Shown: positions 9,315-18,008, counted from the stretch's first letter. The stretch: 42,280 bases of DNA from an uncultured Olsenella sp. (GCA_949290055.1 CASEQJ010000029.1:1-42280), one strand, 5' to 3'. Numbers and translations are program-made. Notes: generated by a model not told the origin, from the letters alone.

Positions 9315-10262
9315 TTACTTGACGACAGCGCCCTTGACGCGCTTGACGGTCAGGGTAACGACGGCGAGCAGCGTGGCGCCCGTGACGACGTTGTTAATGG
9401 TGGTCGGCATGCCCAGCGCCACGAAGCCGGCGAACAGCATGGAAATGATCAGCTCGCCGATCACGATGGCGACGACGGGGTGGCCGTACTTCTTGAACGC
9501 GAGTCCGAAGAACGCGCCCATGAGCGGGGTGAAGTTCAGCGACTGGGAGAGCATGCCGGTCATGGGCGTCTGGGCGGTGCCGTAGCTAATGTAGAGGACG
9601 GCCATGATTCCCACGAAGCCCGCGCAGAGAATGAAGGCAATGAACTTGTACTTGTCGACGTTCACGCCCATGTTCTTGGCGGTGAGCTCGTTGGTGCCGA
9701 TGGCGTTGATGTAGGTTCCCACCTTGGTGTACTTCAGAATGAAGCCGCAGATAAAGAACGCTATGAGCGCCAGAATGACGTTCCAGGGGTAGGCGCCGAA
9801 CATGTTGAACTGAGCGTCGAGACGGGTGCCGGCCCAGTTGGCGGCAAAGACGCTGAAGCTCTCGTAAATGAGCGAGAGGCCGACGGTGACGATCAGCGAG
9901 GGGATTCGCAGGACCGTGTAGGCCAGGCCGTTGAAGAAGCCGAGCAGGACGCCGCAGAGAATCGGTGCGACGACCAGGCCGACGATTCCGAACATCTGGC
10001 TGCAGCCAATGGCCAGCAGGCAGGACAGAACGAGGACCGAGCCAATGGAGAAGTCCCAGAGGCCCTGGGTGACGATGAAGTACATTCCGCAGCCACCGAC
10101 AGCGTAAATGAGCGCGCTCTGCAGGTAGGTCATGATCTGCTCGGGCGAGCCGAACGTCTCGGGCCGCAGGACCTTGAAAATGGCCCAGCAAAGGACCGTG
10201 AGAACGACGAGGAAGCCCACGCCGAACCACTGGCTCTGCTGGAGTTTCTTGATTGCGTCCAT
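9315..10262 (-). CDS. CUT2 sugar ABC transporter permease (first)
   Basis: Membrane subunit of 315 residues with about 8-10 hydrophobic helices, of the ribose/arabinose/galactose permease family. The segment MYFIVTQGLWDFSIGSVLVLS (residues 61-81) corresponds to the conserved GGIDLSVG region, and GTNELTAKNMGVNVDKYK to the cytoplasmic loop before the last helices. It lies second in the operon, 93 bases after the binding-protein gene across a strong hairpin, and is followed by the ATPase. It probably pairs with the permease at 6813-7784. Confidence 0.9.
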   Translation of the reverse strand: MDAIKKLQQSQWFGVGFLVVLTVLCWAIFKVLRPETFGSPEQIMTYLQSALIYAVGGCGMYFIVTQGLWDFSIGSVLVLSCLLAIGCSQMFGIVGLVVAPILCGVLLGFFNGLAYTVLRIPSLIVTVGLSLIYESFSVFAANWAGTRLDAQFNMFGAYPWNVILALIAFFICGFILKYTKVGTYINAIGTNELTAKNMGVNVDKYKFIAFILCAGFVGIMAVLYISYGTAQTPMTGMLSQSLNFTPLMGAFFGLAFKKYGHPVVAIVIGELIISMLFAGFVALGMPTTINNVVTGATLLAVVTLTVKRVKGAVVK

Positions 10263-10297
10263 ACACCTCTCCTTCCAATGGTGATGGAACCTGAAAG

Positions 10298-10331
10298 GGG
10301 GGGCAAGTCCCTTCGTGTGAACTTGCCCCCC
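10298..10331 (-). other. intercistronic hairpin after binding-protein gene
   Basis: Perfect 11-bp stem GGGGGGCAAGT / ACTTGCCCCCC with a 12-base loop, 25 bases after the binding-protein stop. Hairpins here commonly protect the binding-protein mRNA so that it is made in excess over the membrane subunits. Confidence 0.65.
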
Positions 10332-10355
10332 AGAGCAGGTAAGCCGGTACTTGCG

Positions 10356-11564
10356 CTAGGCGCCGTGGCGCTCCATAACGTCCTCAATGGAGAGCGAGGT
10401 CGCGGCCGCGTTGAGGTCGTCGAAGCTCAGCTCGGCGAGCTCGGCGATCTCCTCGTCGTTGTACGGGTCGTCCTCGACGAAGTACTTCTCGTAGTTCTCG
10501 TACTCGGCAACGGAGGAGACGAAGACATACGGGAACTGAATGTCCTTGCCGAAGTCGCCCTGCTCGGGCACGAAGCCCTCCTTCTGGCGAATGGCGTTGT
10601 AGACGAGAAGGAGCGCGTAGAGCGGGTCGCAGAAGTGGCCGCCGGACTCGGCGTACATGCCGCCGGTCTCGAGCTGCTCCTTGAGGTCCTCAAGGAAGTC
10701 GGTGGAGGCCACGCGGATGGTGCCGGTGAGGCCCATGTTGGCGAGCTGGCCGATGGAGCCCACGAGCGGGTCGCCGCCGCCGCCGGCGACGATCAGGGCG
10801 TCCATGTCGGGGTAGTTGTTGACGAACTGCTGGGTGACCTTGGCGCCCTCGGAGGAGGAGGTGTTGGCGTAGACCGGGTCGGTCATGGTCACCTGGTCGT
10901 CGGGGTGAGCGTCATTCCAGGCCTTGACGCCGTTCTGGTAGCCGGTCCAGCGCTGCTGGAAGGTGGCGTCGCCGACGGTCCAACCCTCGAGGCAGATGTT
11001 GCGGGCGCCCTTCTGAATGCCCTCGAAGGCGTCGGGGTTGTCCATGGTGAGGAGCTCAATGAGCTTCTCGCCGTTGCCGACCTCGTCCTCGTGGACGGCG
11101 CCGACGTAGTACTGGGAGTTCTGCGCGGTGGCGTAGACCTCGGGGCTGTTCTCCTCGTTGATAATGCGATAGAACTGGGCGAGGTAGACCTGGTTCTGGT
11201 CGCAGGTGGAGATGCAGGCCTGCATCTCGGAGTCAGCGGAGTTGCAGACGATGATGCCCTGGCAGCCGGCGGCGCACAGCGTCTCAATGGAGGCCGTGAC
11301 CTGCTCGGAGACGTGGCCCTGGTCGACGTAGGAGAGCTCGACGCCGAGAATGCCGGCGGCCTTGTCGAGGATCGCCTTGGAGAGCGAGCCGAGTGCGTCA
11401 GTGGAGCTCCAGATCGAGACACCAATCTTGATGTTCTCACCGGAGCCGCCGCCCTCGCCGCCGCCCTCGGTGCCGCCGTCGCAGCCAGCGAGGCCGAGCG
11501 CGCCCGCGGACGCACCCATGAGACCAGCGTACTTCAGGAAGTTCCTTCTCGAGATGTCCTTCAT
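10356..11564 (-). CDS. sugar ABC transporter substrate-binding lipoprotein
   Basis: Extracytoplasmic receptor of the importer encoded downstream, 402 residues. The N-terminus has a Tat twin-arginine motif SRRNFLK (residues 5-11) and a lipobox ending at Cys28 (LGLAGC), so a folded, lipid-anchored protein is predicted. The mature part is a periplasmic-binding-protein type 1 fold (NIKIGVSIWSSTDALG; GCQGIIVCNSAD). It is longer than typical ribose-binding proteins and has an acidic C-terminal region. The start follows AAGGGAAAGGGAC. It leads the arabinose operon, so arabinose or an arabinoside is the likely ligand, but the receptor itself is not a close match to E. coli AraF. An operator-like site and a direct-repeat module lie upstream. 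Confidence 0.9.
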   Translation of the reverse strand: MKDISRRNFLKYAGLMGASAGALGLAGCDGGTEGGGEGGGSGENIKIGVSIWSSTDALGSLSKAILDKAAGILGVELSYVDQGHVSEQVTASIETLCAAGCQGIIVCNSADSEMQACISTCDQNQVYLAQFYRIINEENSPEVYATAQNSQYYVGAVHEDEVGNGEKLIELLTMDNPDAFEGIQKGARNICLEGWTVGDATFQQRWTGYQNGVKAWNDAHPDDQVTMTDPVYANTSSSEGAKVTQQFVNNYPDMDALIVAGGGGDPLVGSIGQLANMGLTGTIRVASTDFLEDLKEQLETGGMYAESGGHFCDPLYALLLVYNAIRQKEGFVPEQGDFGKDIQFPYVFVSSVAEYENYEKYFVEDDPYNDEEIAELAELSFDDLNAAATSLSIEDVMERHGA

Positions 11565-11617
11565 GTCCCTTTCCCTTCTTCTCGAACGACGTGCTTCCTG
11601 CCTTGCTTACAAACATG

Positions 11618-11645
11618 AAGTAAACGTTTTCATTCACGTTTACTT
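11618..11645. promoter_or_regulatory. inverted repeat upstream of arabinose transporter
   Basis: AAGTAAACG and CGTTTACTT form a perfect 9-bp inverted repeat around a 10-base spacer, 54 bases before the binding-protein start. The inner TAAACGTTTT (11621-11630) matches the xfp operator TAAACGTTTA in 9 of 10 bases. It is a likely repressor site for a shared pentose regulator; no clear -10/-35 pair could be assigned nearby. Confidence 0.5.
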
Positions 11646-11892
11646 ACCACCAACCTGACATAGGAAATAACTCGCTAAGTTGGTATGAACACATTCAAGC
11701 AAGTGACTTCCCCCTGCAACGAAGAGGCTCCGCTGCCCTAGCCCGCCCGCGAAACAGCCGGTAAACCGATTATTGAGTCGGTCGCAGACGCCACGCTTCA
11801 CACCGAGCCAAGGGCTTGGCTCCCCTCTGACACTTTTTTACACTTCGCGTGACGTTTTTTGACGAACATGGCCCGTAAACGGTATTTTTCAG

Positions 11893-11967
11893 CCTGTAAG
11901 CGTGATGTTAGGTTTGTGTTCACATCGTTTTGCTTCGCTTTTTTGCTATTTGTTTAGATTTGTTTAG
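11893..11967. promoter_or_regulatory. five-repeat regulatory module, copy 1
   Basis: Direct repeats of TGTnnA type start at 11895 (TGTAAG), 11906 (TGTTAG), 11917 (TGTTCA), 11951 (TGTTTA) and 11961 (TGTTTA). The offsets 0, 11, 22, 56 and 66 are exactly those of the second transporter promoter (16959-17030). Spacings near one helical turn suggest a direct-repeat-binding activator such as an AraC-type or response regulator. The rest of the 492-base gap (11646-11892) shows only a short palindrome around 11806-11821. Confidence 0.6.
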
Positions 11968-11980
11968 ATACCTTCTGTTC

Positions 11981-12019
11981 CACAAAAGAATGCCCCGCCC
12001 TCCGGAGGGAGGACGGGGC
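11981..12019 (-). terminator. terminator of the furanose-type transporter operon
   Basis: On the minus strand a G/C hairpin (12019-11992; outer stem GCCCCG/CGGGGC) is followed by ATTCTTTTGTG. It lies 37 bases after the yjfF stop codon and separates the two sugar-transporter operons. Confidence 0.75.
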
Positions 12020-12056
12020 GCGGGGAGGAAAGGGTCGGACCTTTACCGAGGAAACG

Positions 12057-13088
12057 TCACTCGACCTGCTTCTTTCTCGCCAGAACCACGCTCTGGATAA
12101 CCAGGAACAGGCAGATCATGGCCGCAACCGTGATCTTGGCCCACCACGCGTCGGAGAAGCCAGCGGAGGAGACAATGTTCTGAATGGTGCCGAGGGACAG
12201 CACGCCGAAGAACGTGCCGATGATGTTACCCACGCCACCGGAGAGCATGGTGCCGCCGATGATGGACGCGGCGATCGCGTTCATCTCCATGCCGTCCGCG
12301 TTGGTGACGGCGCCGGAGGCGGAGTGCATGATGTAGACGTAGCCGGCGATTCCCGCAAGGATGCCGCTGATCAGGTGCGCGAGGAACAGCGAGCGCTTGG
12401 TGTTGATTCCGAGCATGAGGGCGCTCTGGCGGTTGCCACCCAGAGCGTAGAAGCTGCGGCCCAGGCTCGTCCAGCGCAGCATGACAAACGCCAGAACCAC
12501 GAGAACGAGCGCCACGGCGACGCCGATCTCCATGTAGGCGGGCGTGAAGGCGCCCGAGTTGTTAATTGACCCGAGGAACGGAATCGTGATTCGCGTGTCC
12601 TTCAGGGCAAGGAACGCCGCGTTCTCGACGTTGAAGGGCTCGGCGTGAATGATCGTCGTCAGACCACGGGCGAAGAACATGCCCGCCAGCGTGACAATGA
12701 ACGGCTGGATTTCCAGATACGCCACCAGGAAGCCCTGGACCAGGCCAAAGGCGAGGCCAATGCCGAGGGAGATCAGCAGTGCCGTCACGGGGTCCCCGCC
12801 CTGGAAGTCGAGGTTCACCGCACAGCACATGGTGACGAGACCGACGACGCCGCCGACTGAAATGTCAATGCTGCCGCAGATCATGACGATTGACAGGCCA
12901 ATGGCCGTGATTATGAGCGACGCGTTCGTGTTGAGAATGTTGAAGAACGTCTGCCACCTCAGGAAGCCGCGGCCGAGGCCGAACATGGCAAAGAGGTACA
13001 TGGCGGCGAACACGACGATCGTAATGGTAAGCAGGAGGTTGGTGTCTGTAATGCTGCGCTTACCAACAGCCTTCTTGAGCTCTGCCAT
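12057..13088 (-). CDS. yjfF: YjfF-type sugar ABC permease
   Basis: Second permease of a YtfQ-YtfR-YtfT-YjfF transporter, which in E. coli imports galactofuranose and in other bacteria arabinose-type furanoses. It has 343 residues with about 9-10 membrane helices. The family signature MICGSIDISVGGVVGL (residues 71-86) and the loop IGGTMLSGGVGNIIGT (residues 279-294) are intact, as is LGGNRQSALMLGINTKR (residues 217-233). It is the last gene of the operon, one base after the ytfT stop, and is followed by a hairpin terminator. Cargo cannot be read from the permease. The arabinose genes next door make an L-arabinofuranose-type sugar plausible. Confidence 0.9.
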   Translation of the reverse strand: MAELKKAVGKRSITDTNLLLTITIVVFAAMYLFAMFGLGRGFLRWQTFFNILNTNASLIITAIGLSIVMICGSIDISVGGVVGLVTMCCAVNLDFQGGDPVTALLISLGIGLAFGLVQGFLVAYLEIQPFIVTLAGMFFARGLTTIIHAEPFNVENAAFLALKDTRITIPFLGSINNSGAFTPAYMEIGVAVALVLVVLAFVMLRWTSLGRSFYALGGNRQSALMLGINTKRSLFLAHLISGILAGIAGYVYIMHSASGAVTNADGMEMNAIAASIIGGTMLSGGVGNIIGTFFGVLSLGTIQNIVSSAGFSDAWWAKITVAAMICLFLVIQSVVLARKKQVE

Positions 13089-13089
13089 G

Positions 13090-14190
13090 TTACTTTGCCA
13101 CCTCCACTTCAGCCTGCTTGGGACTACGGATCTTCTTCCAGAGCGCGGAGAGCTTGTTGCGCACGATCGGCGCGCTCAGCACCACGAGGGCAATGACGAC
13201 GACGGCCTTGTACGCCGGAAGGGCGGCGGAGGCGACGTTGAACTTGTAGAGCGTGGTGGTGAGGAACTGAATGACGTAGGCACCGAGAATGGAGGAGCCC
13301 ATGTTGAACTTGCCGCCGGAGAGCGCGTTGCCGCCCAGGGCGACGGCGAGGATCGCGTCCATCTCAATGTCGGCCGCGATCGTCTGGTAGTTGATCGTGG
13401 AGATGCGGCTCACCTTGATCAGGGCGGCCACGGCCACGCACACGCCAAGAATGACGAAGGTCAGCCACTTAATGAAGGTGGGGTTAAGGCCGTTCAGACG
13501 GGCGGCGCGCTCGTTGATGCCCACGGACTGGACGTAGAGGCCCAGGCTCGTGAACTTGAGCACGAGGAAGATCACCACAATGCAGGCAATGGCAATGAAG
13601 ACCGGCGTCGGAATGGGAATGCCGGGAATGAAGCCGCCAAAGACGCCGAAACCGGACTCGGTGGGAATGATCGGGAGCGCGTTGTTGTTGATCCACGCGG
13701 CGATCGAGCGACCGGCCGTGTAGAGGATCAGCGTCGCGACCATGGGCTGCACCTTGAAGACGGCGACCATGACGCCGTTGAAGGCGCCGCAGAGCATGGC
13801 GACGAGCACGCCGACCAGGAAGGCGAGGATGAACGGGGTCGTGACGACCTCGGGGCGCATGTTGCCGCCGCAGAGCACGGCGAGCATGGCCGAGCCGGCG
13901 ACGGCGATCGTCGCGCCGACGGAGATGTCCTGGCCGCCGGTGGCCGCCGTGACCAGCGTCATGCCAATCGCCAGAATGGCGAGCTCGGAGCCGTTGTTCA
14001 GAATGGAGACCAGCTGGCCCGAGAGAACCGGGTTGCCCGAGCTGTCCTGACCCATGGAAATGGCGAAGAACAACGGGTCCGCAATGAGGTTGAACACGAC
14101 AAGCGCGAGAAGCGCCGCGATCGGGATGATCATCTGGCTGTGAAGAAGCCGCTTGAGGACGTTGTCGTCCTGGTTCTTCTCGATCGTCAC
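13090..14190 (-). CDS. ytfT: YtfT-type sugar ABC permease
   Basis: First permease of the furanose-type CUT2 importer, 366 residues with about 9-10 hydrophobic segments. The signature AATGGQDISVGATIAVAG near residue 90 and ALGGNALSGGKFN near residue 285 match the family. The N-terminus is charged and cytoplasmic. Its ATG overlaps the ytfR stop by four bases (ATGA), indicating translational coupling, and yjfF follows after one base. It is predicted to form a heterodimeric channel with YjfF. Confidence 0.9.
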   Translation of the reverse strand: MTIEKNQDDNVLKRLLHSQMIIPIAALLALVVFNLIADPLFFAISMGQDSSGNPVLSGQLVSILNNGSELAILAIGMTLVTAATGGQDISVGATIAVAGSAMLAVLCGGNMRPEVVTTPFILAFLVGVLVAMLCGAFNGVMVAVFKVQPMVATLILYTAGRSIAAWINNNALPIIPTESGFGVFGGFIPGIPIPTPVFIAIACIVVIFLVLKFTSLGLYVQSVGINERAARLNGLNPTFIKWLTFVILGVCVAVAALIKVSRISTINYQTIAADIEMDAILAVALGGNALSGGKFNMGSSILGAYVIQFLTTTLYKFNVASAALPAYKAVVVIALVVLSAPIVRNKLSALWKKIRSPKQAEVEVAK

Positions 14191-15704
14191 TTTGCCTCAC
14201 CTCCCGCAATGGTGCTCATGATCTTGTTCTGGTTGAGGTCGGAGCCCGAGAGCTCGCCGACGACGTGGCGGTCGCGCATGACGACGAGGCGCGAGCACGT
14301 GCGGATCATCTCGTCGAGCTCGGAGGAGATGAACGTGACGCTCATGCCCTCGGAGGCGAGCTGGAGGACCAGCTTCTGAATGTCGACCTTGGTGCCGATG
14401 TCGATGCCGCGCGTGGGCTCGTCGAGAATCAGGTAGTCCGGGTGCGTGAAGAGCCAGCGCGCCAGGATGACCTTCTGCTGGTTGCCGCCGGAAAGCGACG
14501 CGATCGGCGTGTCGGCGGAGGCCGTCTTAATGTCGAGGAGCTTAATGTACTCGTCGGCAATCTTGTAGGTCTCGGCCTTGGAGAAGGGCTTCAGGAAGCC
14601 GCGAAGCACCTGGGCGGCGAGGATAATGTTCTCGCGCACCGAGAGGTCGCCGATAATGCCGTCGCCCTTGCGGTCCTCGGGCAGGTAGGCAATGCCGTTC
14701 TTCATGGCGTCGAGCGGCTTGGAGATCTTCACGTCCTTGCCGGACTTCTTGGTCTTGCCGCCGGTGACGTGGTCGGCGCCGAAAATGGCGCGGACGCACT
14801 CGGAGCGACCGGAGCCGAGAAGACCGGTGAAGCCCGTGACCTCACCCTTCTTAATGTGGAAGTCGAAGGGGTAGACGGCGGCGTTGCTCTTGAGGTCCTC
14901 GGCCTCGTAGACGAGCTCGTCGGCGTCCTCACCGGAGTAGGTGGTGTAGTCGCCCTTGATGTCGGCCATGTCGTCCATCTGCTTGCCGAGCATGGCGGCA
15001 ACGAGGTCGACGCGCGGCATTTTCTCGATCTCGTACTCGCCGACGAGCTGGCCGTCGCGCATGACGGTAATGCGGTCGCAGATCTCATAGACCTGGTCGA
15101 GGAAGTGCGTGACGAAGATAATGCCGACGCCGCGCTCCTTGAGCTGACGCATCATGCCAAACAGCTTCTCGACCTCGGACTCGTCGAGCGACGAGGTGGG
15201 CTCGTCGAGGATGAGGACCTTGCAGTCCATGTCCACCGCACGGGCGATGGCCACCATCTGCTGCATGGCGATCGAGCAGCTGCCAAGCTGCTGCTTGGCG
15301 CTGACGGGAATGCCGAGGTTCTGGAGAATGGCGTCCGCGTCCGCGTACATCTTCTTCCAGTTCTCGGTCTTCTTGTGACCGCGGCCAATGTACATGTTCT
15401 CGGCAACCGTGAGGTTGGGGCAGAGCGTGATCTCCTGGTACACCGTGGCGATACCCAGGTCCTGAGCGTCCTGCGGCGAGCGAATGGAGACGGCGCCGTC
15501 GTTGCCCTGAAGGTAGATCTCACCGCCGTCCTTCTCGTATACGCCGGTCAGAACCTTGATCAGCGTGGACTTGCCCGCGCCGTTCTCGCCCATGAGGGCG
15601 TGGACCTCGCCTGGACGGAGCGTGAAGTCGACGTTCTGCAGAGCCTTCACGCCGGGGAAGTACTTGCATATGCCGCGCATTTCAACGAGATGGTTCTCGT
15701 TCAC
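14187..15704 (-). CDS. ytfR: YtfR-type sugar ABC ATP-binding protein
   Basis: Tandem ATPase of 505 residues that powers the furanose-type importer. Domain 1 has Walker A GENGAGKST, a signature-like SIAMQQMVAIARAV and Walker B VLILDEPTSSLD. Domain 2 has the usual degenerate Walker A (GLLGSGRSE), signature LSGGNQQKVILARWL and Walker B YLILDEPTRGIDIG. Unlike the ATPase at 7798-9300, both catalytic glutamates are present. The start follows AAGGAGGTGAACTACC, a strong ribosome-binding site. It lies 105 bases after the binding-protein gene across a hairpin and overlaps ytfT by four bases. Confidence 0.93.
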   Translation of the reverse strand: MNENHLVEMRGICKYFPGVKALQNVDFTLRPGEVHALMGENGAGKSTLIKVLTGVYEKDGGEIYLQGNDGAVSIRSPQDAQDLGIATVYQEITLCPNLTVAENMYIGRGHKKTENWKKMYADADAILQNLGIPVSAKQQLGSCSIAMQQMVAIARAVDMDCKVLILDEPTSSLDESEVEKLFGMMRQLKERGVGIIFVTHFLDQVYEICDRITVMRDGQLVGEYEIEKMPRVDLVAAMLGKQMDDMADIKGDYTTYSGEDADELVYEAEDLKSNAAVYPFDFHIKKGEVTGFTGLLGSGRSECVRAIFGADHVTGGKTKKSGKDVKISKPLDAMKNGIAYLPEDRKGDGIIGDLSVRENIILAAQVLRGFLKPFSKAETYKIADEYIKLLDIKTASADTPIASLSGGNQQKVILARWLFTHPDYLILDEPTRGIDIGTKVDIQKLVLQLASEGMSVTFISSELDEMIRTCSRLVVMRDRHVVGELSGSDLNQNKIMSTIAGGEAK

Positions 15705-15732
15705 CGGTAGTTCACCTCCTTGTTCATGGAAA

Positions 15733-15771
15733 GGGGCACGGCACCAACGTTACGCGGTCGCGCCGTGCCCC
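15733..15771 (-). other. intercistronic hairpin after ytfQ
   Basis: Perfect 10-bp stem GGGGCACGGC / GCCGTGCCCC around a 19-base loop, between the binding-protein stop and ytfR. It matches in position the hairpins after the other two binding-protein genes in this window. Confidence 0.6.
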
Positions 15772-15809
15772 CTCGAGCGATCATTCAGCCATGAGGCTAT
15801 CGACTGGGC

Positions 15810-16811
15810 TTAGATGCCGTTCTCGTCGATGTACTCCTGGGTGATGGTGTCGCAGTCGGCGTAGCCCTCCTCCATGATGACGGTCTTCTCCTCGACGGTG
15901 CCGCCGGACTCGAGCGTGTTGATAATGTCGAGAATGGTGGACGCCTGGTAGGGGTTGCACTGGCCGTCGTAGTTCCAGCGGCCGGCCATGACCTCCTCGA
16001 GGGCCCAGGTGTTGTGGTCGAAGCCCATGATAATGACGTCGCCGTCCTTGCCGTGGGTAATGCCAGCGGCGTCGAGAGCGGCCACGGCGCCCTTGGCCAT
16101 GTCGTCGTTCTCGGCGTAAATGACGTTGAAGGACTGGCCGGAGTCGATCACGGACTGGGTGATCTGCTGGGCGGTCTCGGCGTTCCAGTCAGCGGTCTGC
16201 TGGACAACGAGGTTCCAGCCGTTGGCGGCGACGGCCTCGTCGAGAGCGCCGGTGCGGCCGACCTGGGCGGCGGAGCCCATGACGCCCTGAATGTGAATAA
16301 TGTTGTACTCGGGCAGAGCCTGGTCGGTCAGCCAGTCAACGGCGGTCTGGCCCTCGGCGTCCATGTCGGAGACGACAGCGGCGACGTAGAGGCTCGGGTC
16401 GGCGTCGACGACGCGGTCGAACAGGATCGTCTGGGTGCCGGCGTCCTGGGCGTCCTTGAGCGGGGTGTCCCAGCCAGCGGTGTCGGCGGCGGAGACGAGC
16501 AGGTACTTCACGCCGTTCTGAATGAACTGCTGCGCGGAGGCGATCTGCTCCTCGTTCTTCATGCTGTAGGCGAACTCGGCGGCGAAGCCGTTCTCCTCAG
16601 TGAAGGTCTCCTTCATGTCCTTGTCGTTGGCGGTACGGTAGCCGGACTCGTTCGGATCGTTGTTGATAATGCCGACGGAAATGAGCTCGCCGGAGTCGGA
16701 GCCGGTGTCGCCGTCAGTCGCGGCGTCGGTGCCGCCACCGCCGCAGCCGACGAGAGCGAGCGTGCCGCCAGCGAGACCAGCGCCCTTCAGAAAGTTCCTT
16801 CTCGAGATCAT
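15810..16811 (-). CDS. ytfQ: YtfQ-type sugar-binding lipoprotein
   Basis: Receptor for the furanose-type importer, 333 residues. The start at 16811 is chosen because the ATG follows GGGGAAAGGGAC and opens a Tat signal (SRRNFLKG) with a lipobox ending at Cys23 (LALVGC). An upstream in-frame ATG at 16883 would place the signal 24 residues inside. YtfQ-like positions include NESGYRTANDKDMKE, GWDTPLKDAQDAG, DRVVDADPSLYVAAVVSD and IYAENDDMAKGAVAAL, which align with E. coli YtfQ (remembered, not searched). The ligand is inferred to be a furanose sugar, perhaps L-arabinofuranose given the neighbours. It leads a four-gene operon controlled by the direct-repeat module at 16957-17030. Confidence 0.9.
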   Translation of the reverse strand: MISRRNFLKGAGLAGGTLALVGCGGGGTDAATDGDTGSDSGELISVGIINNDPNESGYRTANDKDMKETFTEENGFAAEFAYSMKNEEQIASAQQFIQNGVKYLLVSAADTAGWDTPLKDAQDAGTQTILFDRVVDADPSLYVAAVVSDMDAEGQTAVDWLTDQALPEYNIIHIQGVMGSAAQVGRTGALDEAVAANGWNLVVQQTADWNAETAQQITQSVIDSGQSFNVIYAENDDMAKGAVAALDAAGITHGKDGDVIIMGFDHNTWALEEVMAGRWNYDGQCNPYQASTILDIINTLESGGTVEEKTVIMEEGYADCDTITQEYIDENGI

Positions 16812-16956
16812 GTCCCTTTCCCCTTCCTGTAATTCTCTGTCTTTCGACAGCCAACAGACTGCATGACGGTGACGAGACGTCACGTTGTCACTTGTCTAGT
16901 TTTACCGCCGCCGCCACGGGGGCCCGCAGCCTGCTCCGACGAGCGGCGAGTAATCT

Positions 16957-17031
16957 CCTGTAAGCGGAATGTTTAGTAACTGTTCACACGCATTTCAATG
17001 CTTCATTGAGGGAGTGTTTAGACGTGTTTAG
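16957..17031. promoter_or_regulatory. five-repeat regulatory module, copy 2
   Basis: Direct repeats of TGTnnA type start at 16959 (TGTAAG), 16970 (TGTTTA), 16981 (TGTTCA), 17015 (TGTTTA) and 17025 (TGTTTA). Offsets are identical to the module at 11893-11967, and CCTGTAAG-N16-TGTTCACA is conserved in both. It lies 146 bases before the ytfQ start. Sequence between repeats is mostly not conserved, so the repeats themselves appear selected. Confidence 0.6.
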
Positions 17032-17092
17032 GTGTCTGACGACACCTTCAGAATGCCGAAGGTCTTTAACAAATGCCTGTTAAACAGGGCCG

Positions 17093-17878
17093 TTATCGCC
17101 TTTGGTTCGTCTCCCAGAGCATGTGGAGACCTCGAAGGGTCAGCGACTCGTCGACCGTCGTCTGGTGGCGTAGCAGGGCGGAAAGCTCCTGTGCGCTGTC
17201 CCCCGTCAAAACAACCGGGGCCTCCTGTCCCGTCTCCTCGGCGATCGCGTCGAGGAGTCCGTCGATTCGCGCAATCTCGCCCAGCACGACGCCCGACTCC
17301 ATGGCGGCGCGGGTGTTGCGCCCGATCACGGTTGACGGCTGTCGCAGCTCGATCATGGGCAGGCGCGCCGCCGCGTCGTTGAGCGAGCGAGCGCCGAGCG
17401 CGGCCCCAGGGGCGATTATGCCGCCGACGAACGCGCCGGCCTGGTCGACCACCTCGAAGTTCGTGGTCGTTCCCAGGTCGACCACCACGACGGGAGCCCC
17501 GTAGCTCGCCCGGGCGGCCACGACGTCGGCCACCCGGTCGGCCCCGATCTCGGACGGGTCGTCATAGCGCAGGCGCACGCCGGTCTTGAGCCCCGGGCCA
17601 ACCACGAGCGGGCGCGACGCGCTCGCGCGGGAGAGCGCCTCCACCCACGTGTCGGAGAGGGGCGGAACCACGCAGCCGAGAATCGCCCCGTCGACGGCCG
17701 AGACGCCGAGCGCGGCGAGCGCCCCGGTGAGCTGCAGCCACGCCTCGTCGGCGGTGAGGCGCTCCGGCGTCGTGAGTCCCCAGGTGCCCAGGAGCCGCTC
17801 GCCCGCAAACAGCCCCAGCTTGGTCACCGTGTTCCCAACGTCAACGGCCAGCACGTCCTTCTCGGCAGCCTCTTCCAT
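17093..17878 (-). CDS. coaX: type III pantothenate kinase
   Basis: Catalyses the first step of coenzyme A synthesis, ATP-dependent phosphorylation of pantothenate; type III enzymes are generally insensitive to CoA feedback. It has 261 residues from the ATG at 17878, which follows GGGGGAGCGC; the reading frame stays open upstream, but the 31-bp palindrome lies there, so the longer frame is rejected. Motifs seen are the phosphate loop LAVDVGNTVTKLG, the GADRVADVVAA segment, VVDLGTTTNFEVVD and GGIIAPGAALGARSL. It stands alone, divergent from the OPT transporter. Confidence 0.93.
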   Translation of the reverse strand: MEEAAEKDVLAVDVGNTVTKLGLFAGERLLGTWGLTTPERLTADEAWLQLTGALAALGVSAVDGAILGCVVPPLSDTWVEALSRASASRPLVVGPGLKTGVRLRYDDPSEIGADRVADVVAARASYGAPVVVVDLGTTTNFEVVDQAGAFVGGIIAPGAALGARSLNDAAARLPMIELRQPSTVIGRNTRAAMESGVVLGEIARIDGLLDAIAEETGQEAPVVLTGDSAQELSALLRHQTTVDESLTLRGLHMLWETNQRR

Positions 17879-17893
17879 GCGCTCCCCCACACC

Positions 17894-17926
17894 TTGCCTA
17901 AAAGGGGTCAGACCCCTTTTAGGCAA
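17894..17926. repeat. 31-bp palindromic repeat, copy 2
   Basis: The same palindrome as at 2728, here extended by one T/A pair to 33 bases (TTGCCTAAAAGGGGTC-A and its complement). It lies between the divergent coaX and OPT genes, about 15 bases upstream of the coaX start codon. Confidence 0.9.
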
Positions 17927-18008
17927 CTTCCCTGCGATGCCTCTATACTGTATCAGTCCATAGAAACCCGACTCCCCGCCGGGGGAGCGGATATTCGAAG
18001 GAGCACAT

